Shown: positions 17,998-36,664, counted from the first letter of the stretch. The stretch: DNA of 62,500 nucleotides from Anaeromyces robustus (GCA_002104895.1 MCFG01000237.1:45001-107500), one strand, 5' to 3'. The notes: generated by a model not told the origin, from the sequence alone. A program made the numbers and translations.

Positions 17998-18455
17998 CAT
18001 TTTAATATGTATTCAAATTATTATAATTAAAACATATTTATAAAAAAAAAAGGTAAAATAACATTTCTATTATTGCCTAATTAAATAGAAAATATAAGTT
18101 TGTTTATTAATTTATTAATATTTTGTTTTTAAGTTGTTTGCATATCAATATTTACCATGCTTCTTTTGTTTTCAAATCAAGTAATATTTTATTTTTTGTC
18201 TGTAGTTCATCTTGCAAATTTTCTTTTTTTTTTTTTTTTATGTTATTAAAATTATAATAGCAATAATAATAATAATAATAATAAATTAATATTAAAACTT
18301 TAATAAAAAATATGAAATAAAAAAAAATTCTATTAATTTATTATTTGAAATATACTTGTTATTTCTACAAGTTCATGATTATCTTTTAAAATTAGTTCTT
18401 CCGTTTTAAAAACGGGATTTATATTTATTTTTTCTTGAGGCTCTTCCATATCCAT
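12076..18455 (-). CDS. Giant coiled-coil protein, identity unknown
   Basis: Complement(join(12076..12129, 12273..17883, 18156..18222, 18356..18455)), 5832 nt, 1943 aa. The start is ATG at 18455, giving MDMEEPQEKININPVF. The last exon encodes only TNRQLSEKMVALAQQFA. Almost the whole protein is heptad-like, Glu/Lys/Gln/Leu-rich sequence expected to form a very long parallel coiled coil. It is interrupted by a polyGln run (about 15200-15245), a short polyAsn run (about 14130-14165) just N-terminal in the protein to an acidic segment, a basic SP-rich cluster (SPRNSPKQSPKRSPRNSS, near 14250-14330) that looks like proline-directed phosphorylation sites, an Ala-Asn/Ser-Asn repeat (about 13190-13260) and GEGEGE-type acidic repeats (about 12660-12830). 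There is no motor, kinase or transmembrane segment. Architecture suggests a scaffold or tether (Golgin-, centrosome- or basal-body-like), but I cannot assign an orthologue. Intron 2 (17884-18155) carries an ATT/AAT array. Confidence 0.9.
17940..17998. repeat. AAT trinucleotide array inside an intron
   Basis: About 19 uninterrupted AAT units within the intron between the second and third exons of the coiled-coil gene. The same triplet encodes the polyAsn tracts elsewhere in the window, so expansion is not limited to coding sequence. Confidence 0.95.
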
Positions 18456-19028
18456 TATGACTTTTTTGTTATATATACAATAATATAAACATTATTTAAA
18501 TTGTTTCTTTTTATAAAATTTTATTATATACAAATTAATTGTTAATTCCGATTTATTTTTTAAGATAGTATTTAGTTCAGTAATAACTCTAAATTTATTT
18601 ATATCAATTAAAATAAAACAATATATAGTATAATGAAAATATTATGATAATTACAATAAGTTAATATTATTATTATACATATTAATATATATATTAATTT
18701 TTTATTATAATTTATAAATGTCTTATATTATTTTAAAATAATATAAAAGAATATAAAATATTAATATTATAAAGAAAATCATATAATATATTTTACCTTT
18801 TATTTGTATATTAAGTATTAAGAACAATTATAAAAAAAACTAAATAAACGAAAAGAAATAATTTATTAATTATATTTCTTTTCCCTTGATTTTAAAATCT
18901 TAATTTTAAAATTTATAATAAAATTTTAAATATAAATATATATATGCTTGTATTTGTATTTGTCTACAGCTTCTTTTTTATTATTTCTTATTTTAATGAT
19001 TTTTAAATATTTTTATAATATTATTTTA

Positions 19029-19140
19029 GTATAAAACTATTTTCAAATAAATTAAATTAAATTATTAAATTAAATAAAATTATTAAAATATGAAAATTTA
19101 TTTTTAATATATATAAATAAAATTGAAAATAGTTTTATAC
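19029..19140. mobile_element. MITE-like hairpin with perfect 18-bp inverted repeats
   Basis: gtataaaactattttcaa at 19029-19046 is the exact reverse complement of ttgaaaatagttttatac at 19123-19140. The 112-bp unit has an A/T-rich interior and no coding capacity. A perfect 18-bp palindromic pair containing G/C positions is more than background AT symmetry would give. No clear target-site duplication is visible (flanks TTTTA and GAAAA), so a transposon origin is only a suggestion. Confidence 0.5.
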
Positions 19141-19582
19141 GAAAAATAGTAAATAGATAATTCTTATTTATTGAAAATAAAAGATAAAAAAATCTTTATA
19201 GAGTTTTCAATAATATTGATATCGTTTATTAAATTTGGTATGAAATATATAATAGAAATTATATTATTCTATTTATAATCTATATATAAAGCTTTCTGTT
19301 CAACCACCGAAATAATAAAGTTTTATCAATCTAGAATTTTATTTATTTACTCCTTTTTTTTTTTTTTTTTTTTTTTTTAATTTTAAAATTATCTATATTT
19401 TTATAACTAAAAAAAAAAATATAAATCTTTACTGAAAATTAGATTTTATTTTTTTTTTATTGTTTATATTATTATCTTGAAAAAAAAAAAAAAAAAAAAA
19501 AAGTAATAACTTCAATAAAAAAAAAACAAATGATACAAAATGAAAACAAATAAAATATTATAATGTATTATAATATATTATA

Positions 19583-19654
19583 GTTTTATTCAATATAATT
19601 AATAGAATATTTAATATAATTATAATAAATATTCTTTTAATTATTGAATAAAAC
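19583..19654. repeat. Imperfect inverted repeat (hairpin)
   Basis: gttttattcaatataattaa... at 19583 and the reverse complement of 19628-19654 (gttttattcaataattaaaa...) match over about 27 bp with one small gap and one or two mismatches. It is short, non-coding, and about 440 bp from the perfect inverted repeat at 19029-19140. The two share the 'gttttat/ataaaac' outer motif, so they might be related. Confidence 0.5.
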
Positions 19655-19983
19655 TGTAATAATAAATAATAATAAATAATCTATAAAACAACAAATTTTT
19701 TAATATTATAAATAATTTTAATATTTTTTAATATAAATTAATCTATATTATTATTATAATGTAAAAAAATAAAAGAATATTAAATTTAATGTATAATATA
19801 TACTATAATATATTGAGTAGTTTATTAATTAATATATTGAATAATGCTTATAAAATATTAAAAAATTACCTAGATATGAGAATACTATTAATAATTTTAA
19901 TCCACCTCTATAGATATAAAGAAATAACACAAAATTTATTGTATACATATTATCATTAGTAATTATCAGTTTCAGGTAGTTAC

Positions 19984-20014
<31 letters not shown>

Positions 20015-20509
20015 GGAATTTTAAATTATATATTATTTATTTAAATGTAATATTTCAAAAGATCAAAATAAATAATATCTTTCAAAAAATATACATTTTT
20101 ATCATTACTTATAAATAGAAAAAAGTAATATTTTTTTATATATATTGTATAATATAATATATATAATTTTTATAATTTTGATAAAAACTATTGAATTATA
20201 TAAAGTTAATTTTGGTTATTTTTTTTTTTTAATGTAAACGAGATTCTTTTTAATTTAGATGAATTCTATATTTATCAATATATTAAATATTTTATTATAA
20301 ATTAAGTTTAATATATTTTAATAATAAAATATTAAAGAAAATAAAAAATTAATATAATTAATATATAAAAATATTAATATATTATATATTATATTATATT
20401 CATTATTCTTTTTTATTTAATTATTTATTTATTTATTATACTTTTTTATATGAATTAAATTATTTTTTTTTTTTTTGGAAACGGAAGGTTTTCATTAAAT
20501 ATTTTATTC

Positions 20510-20513
20510 CTAT

Positions 20514-20604
<91 letters not shown>

Positions 20605-20830
20605 TTATTTATTATTTATTATTTATTTATTTATTTATTTATTAATTAATTAATTATTTATTTATATTTATATTTATTTATTAATTTATTATTTATTATT
20701 ATTTATTATTATTTATTATTATGAATCATTATTACTTATTATTTATTATTTATTTATTTATCTATTTATTAATTTATTAATTTATTTATTTATTTATTAT
20801 TTATTTATTTATTTATTATTAATATATATA
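20510..20830. repeat. TTTA array degrading to ATT/TAAT variants
   Basis: Pure TTTA units to about 20604, then mixed TTTATT, TTAA and ATT units. Confidence 0.95.
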
Positions 20831-21935
20831 TATTGAAATATTTAACATGTTGACCTTTCAAATTTTTATTTTTTACATTCAATAAATTAATTTTTTATTT
20901 ATTTCAAAATAGTTCTTTTTCTTTATCTTTGTTATCATTATTATTAATCATTATTATAATAAACAAAAAATAATTTATAATTATTAAATATATTATAATT
21001 AATATAATAAATCGTTTTTTTTTTACCTAAGATTTGATAAATATATATGTAACAAATTTTATTTTAATTATTAATAATCCAACACACAATGTACATGTAC
21101 TAAATATAAAACAACAATTTATTTATAACATTTAATATAATTATAAACCTAACCCGTCTTATAAAAATTATCAAATATTAAAAAATTCTTTTTATTAAAA
21201 AAAGGAATAGTTTAAAAATTGTAATGGTGTATTCATCGTTAATTAAAAGATTAATCAAGTTATGTTAAATTATTATTTTTTAACATAAACAATTAATAAT
21301 ATATATTCATCTTCATTCATGAGATTAACAAGTTATATCAAACTTGTTAATATATTTTAAATATAATTACCAAAATAAATAACTATTAATAACATTGATT
21401 GTAATTTTATATAAGATTTCAATAGATGAATGATATACATCATTTCTCAGGAAAAGTATTAAAAAAACTAATAATTATATATGTAATTATATATTTATTA
21501 GTTTCATCCATTATAAAAATATAACAAATTTTATAAATAACATCTATTACTTTGAAATTATTGATTGGTACATTAACTGAATATAAATAAAGAACTTATT
21601 AATTGATATATTTAACTGAATATAAATAAAGATATTAAAATATACATTTTATTTTTTTTTCTAATAGTATAGAATAAAATATTAAATCCTTCATTTATTT
21701 TAAGTATTTTACATCATTCTCTGTACCATTATAAGAATAAAAAATGATAGAAAATAATTTATTCTTTTTATAATTAAAGTCATTTTGTGTAACAAATTTA
21801 ATGTTAAAATTAACGAAGTAATTTTAAATATTAGTCATATTATTTTATTCAAAATAATATATAATTTTATTATAATAAAATTATTATTATTTAATTTTTT
21901 CATATAATAATACTAATATTAATAATATTAATACT

Positions 21936-22066
21936 ACTCTTTCAAATAAACTATAACTGATTTAATGAGTCATTTGAAGTTTCACAGTATAGAATTGTTT
22001 ATTCTTAGACATATGCATGGCTTAATTTTTGAGACAAGCGTATGACTACTGGTAAGATCAACCAGA
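21936..22066 (-). pseudogene. Degenerate 5' fragment of nuclear 18S rRNA
   Basis: Read on the minus strand from about 22066, the sequence runs ctggttgatcttaccagtag, then tcatacgcttgtctcaaaaa, then ttaagccatgcat, atgtctaagaataaacaatt, ctatactgtgaaacttcaaa, tgactcattaaatcagttat and agtttatttgaaag. This is the universally conserved first ~130 nt of eukaryotic small-subunit rRNA in order. Compared with the consensus I know, most differences are toward A/T (CCTGCCAG to CTTACCAG, CTGCGAATGGCTC to CTTCAAATGACTC) plus a 2-base insertion after GCAT. The match stops after helix-8-level sequence, and no 18S continuation follows. It is isolated, truncated and mutated, so it is a relic, not a functional rDNA unit. 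Confidence 0.9.
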
Positions 22067-22122
22067 TAACTAATAATACTAATAATAACATTTAATAAAT
22101 AAGGTTTCCAAGTATAAAAAAC

Positions 22123-22166
22123 AATAATAATTATAACTATTTATTATAATAGTTATAATTATTATT
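22123..22166. repeat. Perfect 17-bp inverted repeat
   Basis: aataataattataacta at 22123-22139 and tagttataattattatt at 22150-22166 are exact reverse complements around a 10-base loop. They lie about 60 bp to the right of the 18S relic and about 200 bp upstream of the SET-gene start. All bases but the central C/G pair are A/T, so chance or a DNA secondary-structure element are both possible. Confidence 0.6.
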
Positions 22167-22365
22167 TTTTTTATATATATTTTAAAAAAGTAGTCAAGCT
22201 TAATCTTTAAAAAATAATTTTAGCCAATCAATGAAACGAAAATATTTTTTTTTAATATTTCAATTTTAAATATTTAATTTTTTAAAAATTATTGATTTTT
22301 AAATATTGACATTAATTTTTTTTTTTTAATTTTATTAATTGAAAATAGTGATTTTAATATAAGAC

Positions 22366-23232
22366 ATGAATAATAATTCAAAAACAACTTTATCATTATT
22401 ATTGGAATGGTTTGAAAAAGTTGGAATTACATATAATAAAGAATATCTTGATATTGATTATCATATTCGTGGAACTGGAGATGGTCTTGGTATACTTGCA
22501 TTAAAAGATATTCCATTGGATACTATAGGTAATTATTATTTTATTATTATTGTTGTTGCTGTTTTTCTGTTATACTTATTGTAATAATGATAAATATTAT
22601 TGTTACTATTATTATGTTATCATTTGTTATTATTATTTTATTCCTTTTATAATTCTGTAATGCATTTACATAGTATTAATGAATGATAATAGTATTATTC
22701 TGTTAATATTTGCTATAAATTAATAATAATAAGATAATAATAATAATAATAATAATAATGATGATAATAATAATAATAGTAATAATAATAGTAATAGTAA
22801 TAGTAATACTAATAATAATAATAATAATAATAATAATATGTATATATTAAAAATTATATATATGGAATTTTGAATAATTGAAAAATGTATATTATTTAAT
22901 AATAAATATGTTATTTATAATTATTTATAATTCTTAATTTTTTTTCTCTCTTTTATTAATATAGAATATAGAATAAAAAAATTAATTTTTTATTAAGAAT
23001 AATATCTTAATTATTTTTTTCTATTATACTTTTTTTTAATATATAATTAAATATATAATATATATTTATATTTATAATATATATAGTATGCAAAATTCCA
23101 AAATCTGCAATATTATCTATTAAAACTAGTAGTATTACAAAAATTATAGGTATATATCATTAACAATATTGAGAATTTATATTATAATAATTATGATATT
23201 AATAGAAATTTTTTTCACTTTTTTAATATATC

Positions 23233-23264
<32 letters not shown>

Positions 23265-25010
23265 ATAATAATAATAATAATAAAGAGGAATCTCTATTAA
23301 AAGGAGGGATTGGTCTTTCTGTTGCTTTAATGTATGAAATTGGTATTGGTGAAAAATCTCGTTGGTATGGATATATTCAATCAATTCCAAAAAAAGAGCC
23401 GTTACCAATGTTTTGGGATGATGAATCTTATCGTCATTTAGCTGGAACTGAATTAGAAAAAAGTGCGAAAGAGGATTATGAACTTTTAAAAAGCGATTTT
23501 GAGTCTATTGTATTACCTTTAACTGAAACATATCCAGATATATTTACTAAAGATATTTTTACCCTAGACAACTTTTTGAATGCTTCTTCATTAGTTTCAT
23601 CAAGAGCTTTTCAAGTTGATAATTATCATGGTGATGCTATGGTTCCATTAGCTGATATGTAATTTTTGAAATAATCTTATATATTGTTATAATACTCAGA
23701 ATTAAATTTTAGAACTAAAAATTTTATAATAATTATTATTATCATTCTTATTATTTTTTTTTAATATTATTTTTTTTTATCAATATTACATTTCATATTT
23801 ATATATTATTAATATTATTAATATTTTATATTGTTAATTTATTGATATTATTTATAATGTTTATGATATAAAATAGTTTTAATCACAAAACTGGTGCTGA
23901 AAATGTACATTTAATAACTGAGGGTAATTTATGTGAAGTTTGTGGTAAAATTGAAAGTCTTTGTAAATGTGATGGTGATAATAGTAGTTGTGATGGTAAA
24001 GATGATGATGATAATGAAAATAAAAATGAAAATGAAACTAATCCAGAAGAAGAACAAAAAATCGCTGAAATGATTGAAATTAAAATTGTAAGAGAATGTA
24101 AAAAAGGTGATGAAGTATTCAATACTTATGGAGAACATGCTAATGCTTCTTTATTAAATAAATATGGATTTACAGAATTAAATAATGCATATGATGTTGT
24201 TTCCATTGATATTAAACGAATTATGCGAATTATGTGTCCAAATGACCGTAAAAAACCAAAAATGATTGAAAGAGCAATGTTTTGGTTTGAACATAGAATG
24301 AAATTCCTTCCACCTGAATTTCACGATCCAAATAATACTGAAAATGATGATGAAATTGATGATATTAATGACTTTTTCTTTAGATTTGAAAACTCAACTG
24401 AAATTGATCCTGATTTAAGAGGTCTATTACTAGTTCAACTTGTTGATGGTGGCACTTTCCAAATTTGGAAAAAAGACAAAAAGGCATTTAATCGTTGGTT
24501 AAAAGCTCTTCCAACAGAAGAAAAAAAGAGAAAATTTAATCAACCTTCATTAAAAGAAAAACTTTGTCAATATGTTGCTCAATTTGCTGAAGCTAGGCTA
24601 AAAGATTATCCAACAACTTTAGAACAAGATTATGAAGAATTAAAACCCATAGTAAGTTTTATATAATTTTTATATTTATTTTATTATTATATATATAGAT
24701 TTTTTGATATAGTTTTTAAATATTTTATGATAAAATTTATATTAAAATTAATGTTATTACTTTTATTATTTTATTTTATAATATATAAAAAAAAATTATA
24801 TATATATAAATAAAGGATGAAAGTAAATTTAAATTAAAAGAAAAGGTACCTGAAGAAATTTTATATCATCGTTGGGGATTAATTTTAAGAATTGGTGAAA
24901 AAGAATTATTAAATAGATACATTAATAGATATAAAGATGGAAAAGATACTAAAGAAGAAGATAAAACTAATGATACCCAAAATGGAAGTAATAAAAAAAG
25001 AAAACTTTAA
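22366..25010 (+). CDS. SET-domain protein lysine methyltransferase, SETD6/Rkm4-like
   Basis: Join(22366..22528, 23087..23149, 23286..23658, 23877..24651, 24816..25010), 1569 nt, 522 aa (SETD6 and yeast Rkm4 are about 470-495). Predicted AdoMet-dependent lysine methyltransferase of the SETD6/ribosomal Rkm4/RuBisCO-LSMT group. The N-terminal half has GDGLGILALKDIPLDTIVCK (the G-x-G SET entry), KGGIGLSVALMYEIG, and the iSET-type stretch with WYGYIQSIPKKEPLPMFW. The catalytic core is ADIFNHKTG (N202, H203), then FNTYGEHANASLLNKYGF (Y284), followed by a helical substrate-binding domain. A lysine-rich terminus, NKKRKL, may be a nuclear localisation signal. Between the NH and YG motifs lies an acidic insertion that begins with Cys-rich sequence (C219, C222, C229, C231). 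The substrate (histone, ribosomal protein or other) cannot be told from sequence. Confidence 0.88.
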
Positions 25011-25480
25011 AACAAAACAAAAAAAAAAAAAAAAAAAAACTACCATAATTATTAGATTTTTGAATAGTAATATTATTATTCATATTCATTATACAATTAA
25101 CTTATTTATTTATTTAAAAATAACCCATTATCTGTTTAAGCTTTAGTTTTTATTTATATATTTATTAGTTTTTTTTTTTTTTTATTTTCCAGCATATTCA
25201 TAAATAAATAATAATAATTATAATAATGATAAATAAATAAAAAAAAAAAAAAACAAAAAAAAAAAAATTAATAAAAAAATATAATAATATTATATTAATA
25301 ATTAATTCATTTATCTTTTATAAATGTAATAATTGTAATAATTTATTATTTTTTTTTATTTTTATATATATTTAAAAAATTATTATATTATATTATAATT
25401 TATTATTATTTTTATTCTTATAAATGTAATTTAAAAAATTTTTATTTTTATTTTTATATTTATTTTTATTTTTATTAATG

Positions 25481-25512
<32 letters not shown>

Positions 25513-25884
25513 ATATTTTTAGTTTTATTATTCATATTATTTATTTAAATTTATTTTATTAATATTTGCTTTTTGTTTATGTTTCATTATATTATTGTAT
25601 GCTTTTTTTTTTTTTTTTATCATTTTATTTTATTTTATTTTATTTATTTATTTATTTTTTTTTTTAAAAAATAAAAAGTATGAATATATTCAATATATAT
25701 ATACTTTTTAAAGAATAAAAATTATAAATATATATGTATTTATAATAGATATATATTTATTAGTTATGGATAATTTATAAATTTTATTTTTTATTAAATT
25801 ATTTTTTATTATTTATTATCATTATTTATTTTATTATATTTATTTATTTATTTATTTATTTATTATAAATAAGAGAAATTATAT
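25011..25884. other. Convergent 3' intergenic region
   Basis: Between the stop of the SET-domain gene (+) and the stop of the SCYL3-like gene (-). No gene is seen. It contains A-runs right after the first stop (25019-25039), T-runs near 25481-25508 and 25602-25618, and TTTTA and TTTA units near 25620-25655 and 25843-25866. It presumably holds both 3' UTRs and polyadenylation signals. Confidence 0.7.
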
Positions 25885-32698
<6,814 letters not shown>

Positions 32699-33060
32699 TT
32701 ATAATAAATGTTTATATTAAATATAATATAAATAATTTAAAATTTCTTATTTTAATAATTGAAAAATATTATTTTATTTATTTATTATTTATTTATTGTT
32801 TCTATTATTTATTTTATTTTATTTTATTTTATTTATATAATGTTATTATTTATTTATTTATTTATTTTATTTATTTTTTATTTTTATTATTTTAAGTTTA
32901 TCATAAAAATACTTTATTAAAACAGTAATTTCATTTAAATAATTTATATAATAGCAAATCTGTTATTGATATATCTTTATATATATTAAATAAATGAAAT
33001 TCTGATTTTAATATATGGTAAATCCTTCAAATATTTTTTGTTTTCCACTACTTTATTATT

Positions 33061-33091
<31 letters not shown>

Positions 33092-33976
33092 CACAATATA
33101 ACATAAAAATTCGAAAATATTAAAATTATTGGTAAAATAATAATATGTAACCAACCAGAAAATTTAATTTATTAACTTTTATTTATATTGTATTTTGAAA
33201 TTGATATGTATCATGAATAAAATAAAAATGGATTTTAATTAATATTTTCGACAAAGTTTTATCTGATTTTAGTATAATTAAACATTTAATGCTATAAGCA
33301 ATAATTTTGAATTATTACAAAATATGAAAATTAGAATTAAAAGCTTTTAAATTTTATTTTATTTATTTTGTCTAATTGTATACTTCGGTTATTCTATTAA
33401 TATTATTATTACTTTTAAGAAAAAAATACAAAAGTTTTTTATTTTTTTTAATTACTGAAAAATGTTAAAACATTATTATTTATGTTATTAACAATATAAA
33501 ATTTAACTTATACATATTATTTTTATTATTAGCAATGAATATTAAATATTTATTTTTTCTTATTATGATTTGTTTTCAAATAAATTTTTATAATAATAAA
33601 AATAATAATGAAAGTTTAATCTAAATTGTATATATATTCATTATTCATATACTTTATTCATTTTATAATTATAATATTATTATATAAACTTTTAAAAATA
33701 TAAATTAAAACTTTTAATTTATAATGTATTTATACAATCATCTGAATTATTAATCTCTAAAAATTTTTTTTAGAGATTGACATTAAATAATAATTGATTA
33801 TTTTTTCTTTAAAAATTCTAATTTTTAAATAAATATTTATTTTTATAATTTTTTTAATTACTATGTCTGTTTTTTTATATTTATTTAATAGAATTATAAT
33901 TGTTATAATTATGCTATTATGATATTACTATGTTATTGTTAGAATTATTTTATTAATATTATATTATTGCTATTGC
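32699..33976. other. Intergenic: SCYL3-like promoter and MED4 3' flank
   Basis: No gene seen. It has a T-run followed by a poly(A) run at 33057-33091, about 360 bp upstream of the SCYL3-like ATG, and TTTTA/TTTA units near 32775-32885. Confidence 0.7.
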
Positions 33977-35142
33977 TCATAGAAGATCATCTAAATCAAG
34001 ATCCAATAATGATTCTTGTATATCTTCTTGATCTGAATCTAAACTTAAGAATGTACCAATATTGGCTTTAGTGTCGTCTGCCATTACATTATCTGTATTT
34101 TCAACTGTTTTAAATTAAAATAATTAATATCATAAATATAATAAATAAACTTATTTTTTTTAAATATATTAATTTTTAATTAATGTAATATAATATATTA
34201 AATGTTTATTACCATCATTAAGTGTATCTTCTGTTATATTTCCATTATTTTGATATAATGCACTAAATCTAAACATAGATTCTTCTGGAACAGGAGGTCT
34301 ATTAGGAATATTATTAAAACCATCGCTGTCTTGCCAATTTGGTGGAGCCGACGTATAAGGTGCAATTCTCTGACTATAGGAAACCAATTCTTTATAATCA
34401 ATTTTTCCTAATAATGTATAAAATATAAAATATAATAGAATTTATGAAATTAATATATATAATAAATATTAATAATCTAAGTATAACTATTATATTGAAA
34501 TTTAATTTACTTTTATCTGCATCTTTTAATGATTTTAATTTTATTTTTGCACTTGATAAAACATTTTCTAATTCTTCTTCAGCAGATTTCAATTTTCTTA
34601 TAAGTGTTAACAATGCTACATTGTATAATTCTGACGTTTTTTGAGCAGCTTCAATTTTCTTTTGTAAATATTGATGTTCTTCCACTTTTTAATTAAAAAA
34701 AGATATTTCAAATATATATATATAATATATATAATAAAATATATTTAATAAAATTTTAAAATAAAATATATAAAATAAAATATATTAAATAAAATATATA
34801 AAATAATATATATATATAATTAAATGTATAAAATAATATATATATAAATAATATGATATATATGTATAAAACAAAATATGTAAAATAAATTTGTCAATTT
34901 TTTTTTCTATTTTATGTAAATAATTATATTAAAATTAAATAAAACTTACATCCATTTAATGCAATTTGTAAACATTTATCAATTTCAATAATATCATGTA
35001 TTGTTGTTTGTATTGAAGGCTCTGGTTTATTACCTTGTGACAATATTTCCATTGAATCAAATAGTTTTTTTATTAGATCCGTATATTTTTGTAAAATGTC
35101 ATTAAAAATACTTTTTTGAGAATAACTTCTGTTAACATCCAT
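33977..35142 (-). CDS. MED4: Mediator complex subunit 4
   Basis: Complement(join(33977..34104, 34213..34407, 34511..34684, 34950..35142)), 690 nt, 229 aa, within the family's size range. Subunit of the middle module of the Mediator coactivator of RNA polymerase II. An N-terminal helical part (NDILQKYTDLIKKLFDSMEI) and a coiled coil (HQYLQKKIEAAQ, RKLKSAEEELENVLSSAK) are followed by the diagnostic MED4 stretch KIDYKELVSYSQRIAPYTSA-PPNWQD and RPPVPEESMFRFSALYQ. The C-terminus is acidic (LLDLDLDDLL). The start at 35142 is the first ATG of the open frame. It is head to head with the TAF1A-like gene. Confidence 0.92.
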
Positions 35143-36039
35143 ATTTAATAATAGATTTATTTTTATTTTTATAATATTCTTGAAATAAATTTATTATTAA
35201 TTATTCATAATAAATTTGTTGTATAGATAATTTTTATTGGTTTTCATATATATATATATATAAAAGAATTATTTATAAATTTTGTAATCTTCGCTTTATT
35301 TTTTTTTATAATATATAAAATTTATATTATATTTTTTTATTATATTATTTCGGTTTGTTTTGTTCTGTTTTGTTTTATGTATACTTGGTTATATTTTACT
35401 ATATTATATTTTTAGTATTCTAATTTTTTATTTTTTATTTTTTTAATTTTCAATTTTTTTATTTTTAAAGATTTTAATTATAATATAGTAAAATATATAT
35501 TTTAAGAAAAATAGTATAAGAAAAATAGTATATAAATATGTAAATATTTTTATAATAATATTATATATATGAATAAATAATATTTAATGTAATACTTCTG
35601 AATGTTAAATTTGTTTTTAAAATATACTTAATTGAAATTTAATTTTATATATTTTCAAAAGATGAATGAAAATTCATATGCTTAAAAAATTTCAATTTTA
35701 AAAATTTTAAAAAATATTAATATATGAAAGTATATTAATAAAATTTTATTAATATACACTTCATACAAAATTTAATATATAAATATTTATATATATATAA
35801 TATATACACAAGAATATATATTTTTTTGATTGATGGATAATTTTATATAAAATATTTTTTTGACATATATTAATTTTTGTTCATTAGTTTAAAAATATAT
35901 ATAAATTAATAAAGTTTATTAAATTATAATTATACCAATTTATTAAAATAAAATAATAAAAGATTTATTAGAAAAAAATAAATATACCAAATATTAAAAA
36001 TATAATAAAAATTATTTATATTAATATTAATACTATATA
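35143..36039. promoter_or_regulatory. Bidirectional promoter region MED4 / TAF1A-like
   Basis: 897 bp separate the two divergent start codons, with no open frame of interest inside. The sequence is A/T-rich, with TATA-like strings throughout, so no individual core element can be called. The arrangement implies that two general transcription components (Pol II Mediator and Pol I SL1/TIF-IB) share one regulatory interval. Co-regulation is inference. Confidence 0.5.
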
Positions 36040-36633
36040 ATGAGTAAATCAATACAAAAACCAAAAAAGCCGCTTTTTGGCACAGTTATTCCTGGTACAA
36101 GCACAATGGATTTTTATGAATTTCAAAAAAGAAGATACTTTAAAGGATATAATAAAAATCAGTTGTTAACCCTTTTGAAAGATTTGTTACAGAAAAGAAA
36201 ATTTGAATTAGCAACTAGAGTTGCATTAATACTTTTTAAAAATTCAGATACTTCAATTGAAATGCTATGGAAGATTGGTATGGAAATTCTTAGAAATAAA
36301 AATCATAGCAATAATCATTGTCATAGATTTTTTAATCAACTTCTTTCATTAAATTCTTCACATGTATATATTCTAACAATTAATATAATAAATATTATAC
36401 ATATAATTATATATAAAATATATCATATTATTAATTAAAATATTATTTTTTTTATTGATATAATCAATGGCATATATAAGAATGAAGAAATTTTATTAGA
36501 ATACATTTTCTATTGCATAAAAACTGAACAGTATGAAGAAGGAATAAACAAATTATCAGAGTAATGTCTTTAAAGATATAAAAAATTTTAAATTACTTTA
36601 TATATAAATAATTTTTAATCTTTTTAATTATTA

Positions 36634-36664
<31 letters not shown>

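Larger units (their letters stand above)
18456..22365. other. 3.9-kb divergent intergenic region
   Basis: It lies between the start of the coiled-coil gene (-) and the start of the SET-domain gene (+), so it must contain both promoters. No gene is seen. It holds two to three hairpin-forming inverted repeats (19029-19140, 19583-19654, 22123-22166), poly(T)/poly(A) runs near 19355-19378 and 19481-19502, an AAT run near 19988-20013, a TTTA array (20510-20830) and a degenerate 18S rRNA fragment (21936-22066). Confidence 0.75.
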
